A stretch of 64,000 bases of DNA from Pseudomonas aegrilactucae. GTDB lineage: Bacteria > Pseudomonadota > Gammaproteobacteria > Pseudomonadales > Pseudomonadaceae. The notes below the pieces were generated by a model. That model had not been told where the DNA came from, did not search any database, and saw nothing but the letters and a program-made list of their open reading frames with translations. The stretch covers positions 248,001 to 312,000 of the forward strand of contig NZ_JAHTBI010000010.1 of assembly GCF_019168305.1 (NCBI RefSeq). Reading direction: 5' to 3'. The position numbers were made by a program, and so were the translations under genes. Positions 27,675 through 35,473 of this stretch are shown here, piece by piece. Positions within the stretch are counted from its first letter, which is position 1; each line of letters begins with the position of its first letter.

Positions 27675-27702
27675 GGTCGGACGCATGCGGTTCGCCGACC
27701 TC
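27673..27702 (+). other. Hairpin after the hydrolase gene
   Basis: GAGGTCGG (27673-27680) pairs with CCGACCTC (27695-27702) around a 14-nt loop. It begins at the stop codon of the preceding gene. There is no T run, so termination is uncertain. Confidence 0.35.
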
Positions 27703-27770
27703 GATAGCGCCCACATGCTGATGCCACGCAGCGTGCGTGCGCCCGCTCGAACGGGCAGGCAGTGTGCCAA

Positions 27771-27788
27771 CTGGTATTTTTGTCAGTT
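27771..27788 (+). repeat. 18-bp inverted element, right copy
   Basis: CTGGTATTTTTGTCAGTT, identical to the left copy at 25717-25734 on the other strand, with looser similarity extending about 20 bp on both sides. It lies 56 bp upstream of the thioredoxin-like gene. It falls inside a possible 39-codon ORF (27685-27804) that reads CANWYFCQL here; the left copy reads ATWYFCQF. Confidence 0.6.
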
Positions 27789-27844
27789 ACCACACGCGCG
27801 CTAGTAGCGTTCAATAGGTCAAGACCCTTTGCCGGAACGTAAAC

Positions 27845-28204
27845 ATGCCAGAGATGACCATCCTTGAGGATGTGGAGGCAGCCCAACAACAGCTGCAACC
27901 TGTCCCACGCCAGCGGCCCTGCGTGGTTTTGCTGCATTCGCAGCATTGCCCTCCCTGCACACAGTTGCACCCGGAGGTTGAACGGGTCGCCAGAGTGACC
28001 CCTGAGGTAGACTTTTTTTCGTTTCAGGCTGAGGGGCAGGATGCCTTGTGCGAAGAGCTGGGTGTCGTGGGTTTTCCCGCGCAGGTCTTTACCGACTGCC
28101 AAGGCAACCAGAATGTGGTGGTTGGTACGAACTGGACCCGCATCAACAGCGCACTGGACAAACTTTTGCCTGAGCACCTGCGATTGAAGCCCCGTAGTCC
28201 ATGA
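27845..28204 (+). CDS. Thioredoxin-fold protein with CPPC motif
   Basis: A 119-aa cytoplasmic-type thioredoxin-like protein (no signal peptide). The redox motif is HSQHCPPCTQLHPEVERVA near residue 35, and the cis-Pro loop is LGVVGFPAQVFTDCQG near 77. CPPC is unusual compared with the CGPC of thioredoxin and should shift its redox potential. Shine-Dalgarno is weak (GGAAC). It converges on the lipoprotein gene 22 bp away. Substrate unknown. Confidence 0.8.
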   Translation: MPEMTILEDVEAAQQQLQPVPRQRPCVVLLHSQHCPPCTQLHPEVERVARVTPEVDFFSFQAEGQDALCEELGVVGFPAQVFTDCQGNQNVVVGTNWTRINSALDKLLPEHLRLKPRSP

Positions 28205-28225
28205 AAACGAGGCCGCTTGCCGCAA

Positions 28226-28657
28226 TCAACGGTGCGAGCGGCGATCGCCCCAACCGTTGTCGTTACGACCATGGCCACGGTCGCGGTCGCGGTCGCGTCC
28301 ATGATCATTGTTCCGGTCATGGCGCCACTGCTGCTGGCCCGGCTCCTGACGATAGCGCGAGTCACGGTAGTAGCGCCCCGGCGCCGGACGCGCGCCGTGG
28401 TAGCCAGGCCCAGGGTAATGCCGGTACTGCGGTACCGGTGCCGGCTGGTAATAACGGGGGGCCGGCGCGTAATAGCGCGGTTGCTGCGGTACCACGTAAT
28501 AACCGCGGTTGTAGGGATAACCCCGGTCATAGCCGCGATAGTCATAGCGGTCTACGCTGTACACATTGCTCCGGTAGTAGCCCTGCCCGCCGTAATAAGG
28601 CGCACACGCGGTAGTCAGCACACCCAGTAAAACGATCAGCAAAAGTCGGCGATACAT
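28226..28657 (-). CDS. Small Tyr/Arg-rich lipoprotein
   Basis: A 143-aa protein starting MYRRLLLIVLLGVLTTACAP at 28657 with AGGAGG upstream. LTTAC is a lipobox with the lipidated Cys at residue 18. The mature part is low complexity: Tyr/Gly/Pro-rich (PYYGGQGYYRSNVYSVDRYD), then a charged tail with the short DRDRDRGHGR repeat. No enzyme motif. Likely outer-membrane anchored; function unknown. Confidence 0.75.
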   Translation of the reverse strand: MYRRLLLIVLLGVLTTACAPYYGGQGYYRSNVYSVDRYDYRGYDRGYPYNRGYYVVPQQPRYYAPAPRYYQPAPVPQYRHYPGPGYHGARPAPGRYYRDSRYRQEPGQQQWRHDRNNDHGRDRDRDRGHGRNDNGWGDRRSHR

Positions 28658-28869
28658 GGCGGCCTCCTGGACCGCTGAACTGCCCATCCCAGCGGCGCTG
28701 GTCGGCGTCGATCGGCAAGCGTTCATCGACACAGGTTCAGACAACCGAATCGGCGTGCCGTGCGATTTGCGCAATAAATTGTAACAACGCCGATAGCCTT
28801 AAAAATCGTCCAGTTATTTTCTGCGCGCCCCTCTAGAATAGGCGCACCGGTACCCGCCTCGGAAATGCC

Positions 28870-30387
28870 ATGCCGCTTCGTTCCGCCCTGTTCTCGCAAC
28901 GTTCGCTGATGCTGGCATTGCTGTTACTGCTGGGCTGCGGTTTCCTCGCCACCTCGCTGCTCAGTTATTTCGCCTCGCGCAGCGAGATACGCGACAACAT
29001 CATCAATACCGAACTGCCGCTGACCTCGGACACCGTCTACTCGGAAATCCAGAAGGACCTGGTACGGCCCGTGGTGGTGGCCTCGATGATGGCCCAGGAC
29101 ACCTTCCTGCGTGACTGGGCCGTGGGCGGTGAACACGACAGCGCGCCCGTCACCCGCTACCTCAACGCGGTGGTGGCGCACCAGAACGCCTACACGGCGT
29201 TTTTCGTGTCCGACGCCACAGGTACCTATTACCAGGCCAAGGGTGTACTCAAGCGCATCGACCCCAGCACCGAGCGCGACCGCTGGTACCCGCGGGTCAA
29301 GGCCATGGGCACGCCTTACGAGATCAATGTCGACCTGGACATGGCCAACCAGGACAAGCCCACCGTGTTCATCAACTACAAGGTGCTCGACGAGCACAAC
29401 CGCTTCATCGGGGCAGTGGGTGTGGGCCTGACGGTCGAGGCGGTGATCCAGCGCCTGGACGATTACCAGCAGCGCTACCAGCGTGCGGTGTACTTTGTCG
29501 ACGCCACAGGCACAATCGTACTCACCGGTTCCGCCGGCGGGCCGGAAGGCGTACACAGCGGCCGCCGGCTCAAGGACATCCCGGCGCTGGCCGAGCTGCT
29601 GCACAAGATGCCTACTCCCATCGGTGGCAACCGCGAGTACAGCCATGCCGGGCATAGCCACTTTCTCAACGTGCGCCTGATTCCGGAACTGAACTGGTAC
29701 CTGTTCGTCGACAAGCGTGATGACACTGCACTGGACAGCGCGCGCCAGTCGCTCTACATGAACCTGGTGATCTGCGCCATGATCACCCTGGTGGTGCTGT
29801 CGCTGCTCAATGCGATGATCCGTCGTCATCAGGACAACATCCAGTCGCTGGCCACCCTCGACAGCCTGACCGGGCTGCCCAACCGCCGTGCCTTCGACCT
29901 GCTGGCTGCCCAGGCCCTGCAGGAAGCTGCACGCGAACCGATGCCGCTGGTGGCCTTGCTGATCGACCTCGACCACTTCAAGGTACTCAACGACACCCAC
30001 GGTCACCTGGCCGGCGACGAAGTGTTGCGTCAGTTCGCGCGGTTGCTGGAAAGTTGCCTGCGCCAGACCGATATCATCTGCCGCTGGGGCGGCGAAGAAT
30101 TCATCGTGCTGCTCAAGAACACCGAAGGCCAAGCAGCACTGGCCGTGGCCGAGAAAGTGCGTCAGCGTACTGAACAACTGGCCTTCAGCTATGCCGACAC
30201 GGTACTCAAGGTGACCATCAGCATTGGCGTGAGCGCACACCAGGGCGACGATACCCTGCATACCCTGATTGCCCGTACCGACCACGCGCTGTACCGCGCC
30301 AAGCAGAGCGGGCGTAACCGTGTCTGCTGCGAGCAGCCCAACCTGATGACGGCAAGGCCCGAGCATGAGCACCCCGAGCATGAATGA
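28870..30387 (+). CDS. Membrane diguanylate cyclase with periplasmic sensor domain
   Basis: Makes cyclic-di-GMP, the second messenger for attachment and biofilm. The 505-aa product has membrane segments at the N-terminus (LMLALLLLLGCGFLATSLL) and near residue 300 (MNLVICAMITLVVLSLLNAM), bracketing a Cache-like periplasmic sensor of about 260 residues. The GGDEF domain runs from about 320 to 485. The active-site motif is GGEEF (residues 407-411), and the product-inhibition I-site RQTD lies five residues before WGGEEF's Trp block (398-401), so the enzyme should be active and feedback-inhibited. The ligand is unknown. Confidence 0.93.
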   Translation: MPLRSALFSQRSLMLALLLLLGCGFLATSLLSYFASRSEIRDNIINTELPLTSDTVYSEIQKDLVRPVVVASMMAQDTFLRDWAVGGEHDSAPVTRYLNAVVAHQNAYTAFFVSDATGTYYQAKGVLKRIDPSTERDRWYPRVKAMGTPYEINVDLDMANQDKPTVFINYKVLDEHNRFIGAVGVGLTVEAVIQRLDDYQQRYQRAVYFVDATGTIVLTGSAGGPEGVHSGRRLKDIPALAELLHKMPTPIGGNREYSHAGHSHFLNVRLIPELNWYLFVDKRDDTALDSARQSLYMNLVICAMITLVVLSLLNAMIRRHQDNIQSLATLDSLTGLPNRRAFDLLAAQALQEAAREPMPLVALLIDLDHFKVLNDTHGHLAGDEVLRQFARLLESCLRQTDIICRWGGEEFIVLLKNTEGQAALAVAEKVRQRTEQLAFSYADTVLKVTISIGVSAHQGDDTLHTLIARTDHALYRAKQSGRNRVCCEQPNLMTARPEHEHPEHE

Positions 30388-30601
30388 CACACGCCATTGC
30401 CCCGCCTGCGGGGCCAGCAACCAGTGCAGCCTGGCCGACCCACGCAGCGCCACGCAGGCGTGCTGGTGCTACAGCGTGCAGATCGACCCCAAGGTGATCG
30501 AGGCGCTGCCTGCCGCGCTGCGCAACAGCGCCTGCCTGTGCCCGCGTTGCGCCCAGGTCGAGGCGCAATTGCAGGCAGCCAAGTCGACGCCGAACGGCTA
30601 G
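30365..30601 (+). CDS. Cysteine-rich CWC-family protein
   Basis: A 78-aa protein with paired Cys motifs: HCPACGASNQCSL, the diagnostic CWC (QACWCYSVQ), and ACLCPRCAQ near the end. Six or more Cys suggest zinc binding; function unknown. Its start overlaps the end of the diguanylate cyclase gene by 23 bp (a second in-frame ATG at 30380 is possible), so the two are translationally linked. Confidence 0.82.
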   Translation: MSTPSMNDTRHCPACGASNQCSLADPRSATQACWCYSVQIDPKVIEALPAALRNSACLCPRCAQVEAQLQAAKSTPNG

Positions 30602-30633
30602 ACTGCGCACCCTGCCCTGCACACCCAACTGCC

Positions 30634-31326
30634 ATGCGCCTCGATCGTTTCCTGAGCAACCTGCCCTGTTTCAATCGCCAGCAGGTGCGCCTGTTGCTGG
30701 TGCAACGGCGTGTGCACGTCGACGGCGTGGCGGTCAGCGACCCGCACCATGCGGTCAGCGAATTCAGCTGTATCCAGGTTGATCAGCAGGTGCTCCAGGC
30801 CGGCCAGCCCGCACGCTACTTCATGCTGCACAAGCCGGTCGGCTGTGTCAGCGCCACCCTCGACCCGCTGCACCGCACCGTGCTCGACCTGCTCAAGGAG
30901 CCGGACAAGCACAGGCTGCACATTGCCGGACGCCTGGACTTCAACACCACCGGGCTGCTGGTACTGACCAACGATGGGCAGTGGTCACGACGCCTGACCC
31001 AGCCCGCCACAAAGCTGCCCAAGACCTACTACGTCGAAACCGAACAGCCGATCACCCAGGCGTACGTCGCGAAGTTTCGTGAAGGCTGCTACTTCGCCTT
31101 CGAGGACCTGACCACCCTGCCCGCGCAGTTGACCCTGCTCGGCAGCCACAGCGCCCGCCTGAGCATCGTCGAAGGGCGCTACCATCAGGTCAAGCGCATG
31201 TTCGGGTTCTTCGACAACAAGGTCACGCGCCTGCACCGCGAGAGCATGGGCCCACTGCACCTGGACCCGCTGCTCGCCCCGGGCCAGTACCGCGCTTTAC
31301 GCCCGGACGAAGTACGGCCCATCTGA
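30634..31326 (+). CDS. rsuA: 16S rRNA pseudouridine synthase, RsuA type
   Basis: Isomerises a uridine in rRNA (U516 of 16S for RsuA). The 230-aa product starts MRLDRFLSNLPCFNRQQVRL at 30634, with an S4-like RNA-binding domain (residues 1-60). The catalytic domain has the active-site Asp in IAGRLDFNTTGLLVLTNDG and the KTYYVETEQPI and EGRYHQVKRMF family blocks. RsuA against the related RluE/RluF cannot be settled by eye. Confidence 0.87.
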   Translation: MRLDRFLSNLPCFNRQQVRLLLVQRRVHVDGVAVSDPHHAVSEFSCIQVDQQVLQAGQPARYFMLHKPVGCVSATLDPLHRTVLDLLKEPDKHRLHIAGRLDFNTTGLLVLTNDGQWSRRLTQPATKLPKTYYVETEQPITQAYVAKFREGCYFAFEDLTTLPAQLTLLGSHSARLSIVEGRYHQVKRMFGFFDNKVTRLHRESMGPLHLDPLLAPGQYRALRPDEVRPI

Positions 31327-31648
31327 GGTCACGACCGCTCGGCAGAAAATAATCACGGATTTGCCCAACGGCACTTGCAGGTTCTGCATGCGCCTGCTTG
31401 AATCCAATCGTCAGTCTGCATGTGACCAACCAGTCACGCCCGTAGTCAAAGACACCTTTTTGCTGGCTACCAGCGCCTTGATGCGTTGGGGTCCGGCAGA
31501 TTGCCCGCCTAACAACAATACCCGTCGACCAGCGTGCTGCGGATCGACACTGGGCCCCTCGCTCCACTTCAAGGCGTATGCCTACCTGTCATAAAGAACG
31601 GGCAAGCTTGCTTGCACGGATACCCTTTTTGCGCCAGGAGTCGATGAC
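31327..31648. other. 322-bp intergenic region before phaG
   Basis: No convincing gene, repeat or structured RNA. A 77-codon open frame (31361-31594) has no Shine-Dalgarno and no recognisable protein character. It probably holds the phaG promoter, but I could not identify -35/-10 boxes with confidence. Confidence 0.5.
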
Positions 31649-32533
31649 ATGAGGCCAGAAATTGCTGTGCTGGATATACAAGGTCAGTACCGGGTTTACA
31701 CGGAGTTCTATCGCGCAGACGCCGCACAGAAGACGATCATCCTGATCAACGGCTCGCTCGCCACCACAGCGTCTTTCGCCCAGACGGTGCGCAACCTGCA
31801 CCCGCAATTCAACGTGGTCCTGTACGACCAGCCCTACTCGGGCAAATCCAGGGCGCACAACGTCAACGATCACCTGCTGACCAAGGAAATCGAGGGTCAG
31901 ATCCTGCTGGAACTGATCGACCATTTTGGCGCCGACCATGTGATGTCGTTCTCCTGGGGCGGTGCCTGCACCTTGCTTGCGCTGGCGCACAAGCCGCGGC
32001 GCATCAAGAAGGCGGTGGTCAGTTCATTCTCGCCGGTCATCAACGAACCGATGCGCGACTACCTGGAGCGCGGCTCGCGCTACCTGCGCGAGTGCGACCG
32101 CTTTCAGGTCGGCAACCTGATCAACGACACCATCGGCAAATACCTGCCGTCGTTGTTCAAGCGCTTCAACTATCGGCATGTGAGCAGCCTGCACAGTCAC
32201 GAATACGAGCAGATGCACTTCCACATCCACCAGGTGCTGGACCACGATCTGGAGCGTGCCTTGCGGGCGGCGCAGGCCATCGACATTCCGGTGCTGTTCG
32301 TCAATGGCGAGTGGGACGAGTACACCACCGCGAGCGACGCCCGGCAGTTTGCCCGGCATGTGCGCCACAGCCACTTCAGCCCGATCCGCAGTGCCGGGCA
32401 TTTTCTGGACATGGAAAACAAGGCGGCCTGCCGCGATACACGTGAGGTGCTGCTGGGTTTCCTGCAGCCCCAGGCACGGGAGCAGCGCGCACGCAGTCAC
32501 TACGCGCAGGGCCAGCATGCGCTGGCCATTTGA
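31649..32533 (+). CDS. phaG: 3-hydroxyacyl-ACP:CoA transacylase/thioesterase PhaG
   Basis: Links fatty-acid synthesis to medium-chain polyhydroxyalkanoate by releasing or transferring (R)-3-hydroxyacyl groups from ACP. The 294-aa alpha/beta-hydrolase starts MRPEIAVLDIQGQYRVYTEF, which I recognise as the P. putida PhaG N-terminus (RhlA relative). The nucleophile Ser102 is in MSFSWGGACT, the acid Asp223 in NGEWDEYTT and the base His251 in SAGHFLDME. Shine-Dalgarno AGGAG. As usual, it lies apart from the phaC genes. Confidence 0.95.
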   Translation: MRPEIAVLDIQGQYRVYTEFYRADAAQKTIILINGSLATTASFAQTVRNLHPQFNVVLYDQPYSGKSRAHNVNDHLLTKEIEGQILLELIDHFGADHVMSFSWGGACTLLALAHKPRRIKKAVVSSFSPVINEPMRDYLERGSRYLRECDRFQVGNLINDTIGKYLPSLFKRFNYRHVSSLHSHEYEQMHFHIHQVLDHDLERALRAAQAIDIPVLFVNGEWDEYTTASDARQFARHVRHSHFSPIRSAGHFLDMENKAACRDTREVLLGFLQPQAREQRARSHYAQGQHALAI

Positions 32534-32544
32534 ACAGTTCGAGC

Positions 32545-32615
32545 ACCTGTAGCGCAGCCCGCGTCATCATCAGCCCCCTGGGCAGAAGCAGGATGCACGC
32601 CCTTGCGCTACAGGT
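32545..32615. repeat. 12-bp inverted repeat after phaG
   Basis: ACCTGTAGCGCA (32545-32556) is a perfect inverted match to TGCGCTACAGGT (32604-32615), 47 bp apart. It could form a long hairpin downstream of phaG, perhaps a terminator or a degenerate REP-like pair. No T run. Confidence 0.5.
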
Positions 32616-32682
32616 CGCACGCACGTTTTGCCAAGAAAGGCTTCAAATCGTCACGCAGTTCTGGTACAAAGTGCGCCTGCAA

Positions 32683-32756
32683 GCGGGTGTCGTATAATGG
32701 CATTACTCCAGCTTCCCAAGCTGATAACGAGGGTTCGATTCCCTTCACCCGCTCCA
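32683..32756 (+). tRNA. tRNA-Gly (anticodon CCC)
   Basis: A 74-nt cloverleaf: acceptor GCGGGTG pairs with CACCCGC, anticodon loop TTCCCAA gives anticodon CCC, T-loop is GGTTCGATT, and CCA is encoded (32754-32756). It reads GGG codons. The 3' end of tRNA-Gly genes is a common integration site in pseudomonads, but no integrase or duplicated tRNA end is visible here. Confidence 0.95.
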
Positions 32757-32841
32757 GCTTCCTTTCTCAGCCTCCTGCTGACAGCAACCGCCAAGGTTAC
32801 TGAGTCAAACCCCGATTGCTCCGACCTCCAGTGCTCGCGCC

Positions 32842-33702
32842 TCAGCCGCGGTCCAGCATCACCCGTACCTGCTCGGTCGTCACCTTCGGAATCAGCGATA
32901 GCGGGATTCTTGACGTCTGCGACAGGTTGTACACCTCGAATCTACTGCCCATCACCGTCCTGGCCATCAACTTCATCGACGGCAGGATCCGGCGCTCGTA
33001 ATGCTGATCCAGGCCACACGGCGACTTGATCGAGTGCTTGTGCTCGTAGAAACGCCCTGCTGACTGATTCAGGTCAACACCCACCAGGAAGACCTTGGTA
33101 AAACCCACATGGTAGGCAACCTGAAGCGCCAGGTAGGCAACCGTACGCGCGTCGAAGTAACCGTGCTGCATGTCCTTGCTGAAGCCGATCGAGCGGGCAC
33201 GCTTGTTCCACAGCGCCCAGCTTCTGGCGTGGTGAGGTTCGCGGTTGAACAGCGAACCGAGCAATGACAGATCGTGAGCCTTCTTGAGCAGGTACATTTC
33301 GCCTGCGGGCGGCTCGACTTCGGGCTGCCACAGCGCTACCCGTTTACTACGCCGCATGGCCAGCGCATACAACCCTGGCTGCTGAACACGGAAGTGAGTG
33401 TCCGAACAGACGTAAAAGAAGGGATCGATGTCGGTGTCGGCAAACATCGAGATGGCGCCATTCATGGTAATCATCGGCACGTCGGCGAACTGCTCGATGG
33501 GGAAATCCTTCGCGGAACTCCCCGACGCGACGATGATCACCGGCCCCTGTGCGATATTGCGGCACGATGCAAAGCTTTTGACCGAACCTTGAGGGTTCCG
33601 GCCATTAGAAAGTACAGCTTCCATTGGCATCCAAGGGGTTCGAAGTCGATGAGCATCCAGTATAAACCTAAGTAAGATGATTCCTAAAACTGCGTAATCC
33701 AT
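32842..33702 (-). CDS. Rossmann-type protein, possibly surface-glycan related
   Basis: I only partly recognise this. About 286 aa from MDYAVLGIILLRFILDAHRL at 33702; starts at 33630 or 33624 are also possible, and none has a clear Shine-Dalgarno. After a hydrophobic N-terminus comes a nucleotide-binding-like start VIIVASGSSAKDFPIEQFAD, then ITMNGAISMFADTDIDPFFY and a conserved VFLVGVDLNQSAGRFYEHKH. GxGSS followed by a D-rich segment recalls DUF115/MptE-like and bacterial sialyltransferase-like proteins, some of which build lipopolysaccharide core. It lies alone between tRNA-Gly and sulP and is less GC-rich upstream than its neighbours. Function unproven. Confidence 0.65.
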   Translation of the reverse strand: MDYAVLGIILLRFILDAHRLRTPWMPMEAVLSNGRNPQGSVKSFASCRNIAQGPVIIVASGSSAKDFPIEQFADVPMITMNGAISMFADTDIDPFFYVCSDTHFRVQQPGLYALAMRRSKRVALWQPEVEPPAGEMYLLKKAHDLSLLGSLFNREPHHARSWALWNKRARSIGFSKDMQHGYFDARTVAYLALQVAYHVGFTKVFLVGVDLNQSAGRFYEHKHSIKSPCGLDQHYERRILPSMKLMARTVMGSRFEVYNLSQTSRIPLSLIPKVTTEQVRVMLDRG

Positions 33703-33761
33703 CCACCATAGCGGCACCTGCTCCAGCGCAGCTTTGCCTGAAACATCACAAGGACTCGTAC

Positions 33762-35465
33762 ATGTTTCTCTCCCGCTGGCTCCCCGGTCTCGCCAACCTG
33801 CTTCACTACCGCGCCGAATGGTTTCGCCCCGACCTGCAGGCCGGGTTGTCGGTTGCCGCCATTCAGATCCCCATCGCCATCGCCTACGCGCAGATTGTCG
33901 GCCTGCCACCCCAGGTGGGGCTGTATGCATGCATCCTGCCGATGATCGTCTACGCACTGATCGGCAGTTCTCGCCAACTGATGGTAGGACCCGATGCCGC
34001 GACCTGCGCGATGGTCGCCGGCGCCGTGGCGCCCCTGGCCATGGGTGACCCCGAGCGCCTGGCACAACTGTCGGTGATCGTCACGGTACTGGTGGGATTG
34101 ATGCTGATTGCAGCAGGCCTGGCCAGGGCCGGTTTCATCGCCAGCTTCTTCTCGCGACCGATCCTGATCGGCTACCTCAACGGCATCGGCTTGAGCCTGC
34201 TGGCCGGGCAACTGGGCAAAGTGGTGGGGTTCAAGATCGAGGGCAACGGCTTCGTGCTGAGCGTGATCAACCTGTTCGAACGCCTGGGCGAGATCCATTG
34301 GCTGACCCTGTTCATCGGCCTGGCCGGCCTGGCGCTGCTGATCTGGCTACCACGGCGCTACCCCAGGTTGCCTGCGGCACTGGTGACCGTGGCCATCGCC
34401 ACGGCGCTGGCCGGGCTGTTCGGCCTTGACCGTTTCGGTGTAGCGGTACTGGGCCCGGTACCGGCCGGCATGCCGACGCTGGCCTGGCCGCAGAGCAACC
34501 TGGAAGAGATGAAAAGCCTGCTGCGTGACGCGCTGGGAATCGCCACCGTGAGTTTCTGCAGCGCCATGCTCACCGCTCGCAGCTTTGCCGCCCGCCATGG
34601 CTATGCGATCAACGCCAACCACGAGTTCCTCGCCCTGGGCGTGTCCAACCTCGCGGCCGGCGCCTCACAGGGGTTTGCCATCAGCGGAGCGGATTCGCGC
34701 ACGGCGGTCAATGACATGGTCGGCGGCAAAAGCCAGTTGGTCGGCATCATTGCCGCCGTGGTGATTGCGCTGTGCCTGCTGCTGTTCACCGCCCCCATGG
34801 CGTGGATTCCACAGGCGGCACTCGGTGCGGTGCTGTTGATGGCCGGCTGGGGGCTGATCGATGTGCAGTCGCTGCGCAAGATCTACACCCTCAGCCGCTT
34901 CGAGTTCTGGCTATGCATACTGACCACGGTGGGCGTGCTGGGGGTGGGCGTGTTGCCGGGGATCATCATTGCCGTCACCCTGGCGATCCTGCGCCTGCTC
35001 TACAGCATCTACCAGCCCACCGATGCGGTGCTCGGCTGGGCACCCGGCATAGAAGGCCAGGTGGACATCCGCCAGCACCAGGATGCGCGCACCGTGCCAG
35101 GGCTGGTGGTGTACCGCTTCGACGATGCGATCCTGTTCTTCAACGCCGACTACTTCAAGATGCGCCTGCTCGATGCGGTGCAACAGGAGCAAACGCCGCG
35201 CGCGGTGCTGTTCGATGCCGAGGCGGTCAGCTCGATTGACGTGAGTGGTATTGCCGCGCTGCGCGAAGTGCGTGAAACCCTGATGGCGCAAGGCATCGTG
35301 ATGGGCATCGCAAGGGCCCGTGGGCGCTTCCTGCGCATGCTGGTACGCTCGGGGCTGGCGCGCGAGATAGGCAGCGAGTTGCTGTATGGCTCGGTACGCG
35401 CGGGGATCCGGGCGTACCGGCTGTGGCGCAACAAGGTGATCCGGCTGGAACAGGAAGGACCTTGA
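33762..35465 (+). CDS. SulP-family anion permease with STAS domain
   Basis: Inner-membrane transporter for sulfate or another anion such as bicarbonate. The 567-aa product has a SulP membrane core (LQAGLSVAAIQIPIAIAYAQ, the SulP signature near the N-terminus, then GPDAATCAMVAGAVAPLAMG) with about 12-14 segments. A cytoplasmic STAS domain covers the last 130 residues (PRAVLFDAEAVSSIDVSGIA). Substrate cannot be decided by eye. Shine-Dalgarno AAGGA. It converges on the phosphodiesterase gene 8 bp away. Confidence 0.9.
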   Translation: MFLSRWLPGLANLLHYRAEWFRPDLQAGLSVAAIQIPIAIAYAQIVGLPPQVGLYACILPMIVYALIGSSRQLMVGPDAATCAMVAGAVAPLAMGDPERLAQLSVIVTVLVGLMLIAAGLARAGFIASFFSRPILIGYLNGIGLSLLAGQLGKVVGFKIEGNGFVLSVINLFERLGEIHWLTLFIGLAGLALLIWLPRRYPRLPAALVTVAIATALAGLFGLDRFGVAVLGPVPAGMPTLAWPQSNLEEMKSLLRDALGIATVSFCSAMLTARSFAARHGYAINANHEFLALGVSNLAAGASQGFAISGADSRTAVNDMVGGKSQLVGIIAAVVIALCLLLFTAPMAWIPQAALGAVLLMAGWGLIDVQSLRKIYTLSRFEFWLCILTTVGVLGVGVLPGIIIAVTLAILRLLYSIYQPTDAVLGWAPGIEGQVDIRQHQDARTVPGLVVYRFDDAILFFNADYFKMRLLDAVQQEQTPRAVLFDAEAVSSIDVSGIAALREVRETLMAQGIVMGIARARGRFLRMLVRSGLAREIGSELLYGSVRAGIRAYRLWRNKVIRLEQEGP

Positions 35466-35473
35466 GCGCGACC

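Noticed and set aside
27685..27804. 39-codon ORF before the thioredoxin-like gene as a certain gene
   Set aside because: No Shine-Dalgarno and it overlaps the hairpin after the hydrolase gene. It is mentioned only because its WYFCQ segment repeats at the other 18-bp copy.
31480..31520. Possible sigma-54 promoter for phaG
   Set aside because: GG and GC pairs are present but spaced by 6, 11 or 12 bp rather than the required 10.
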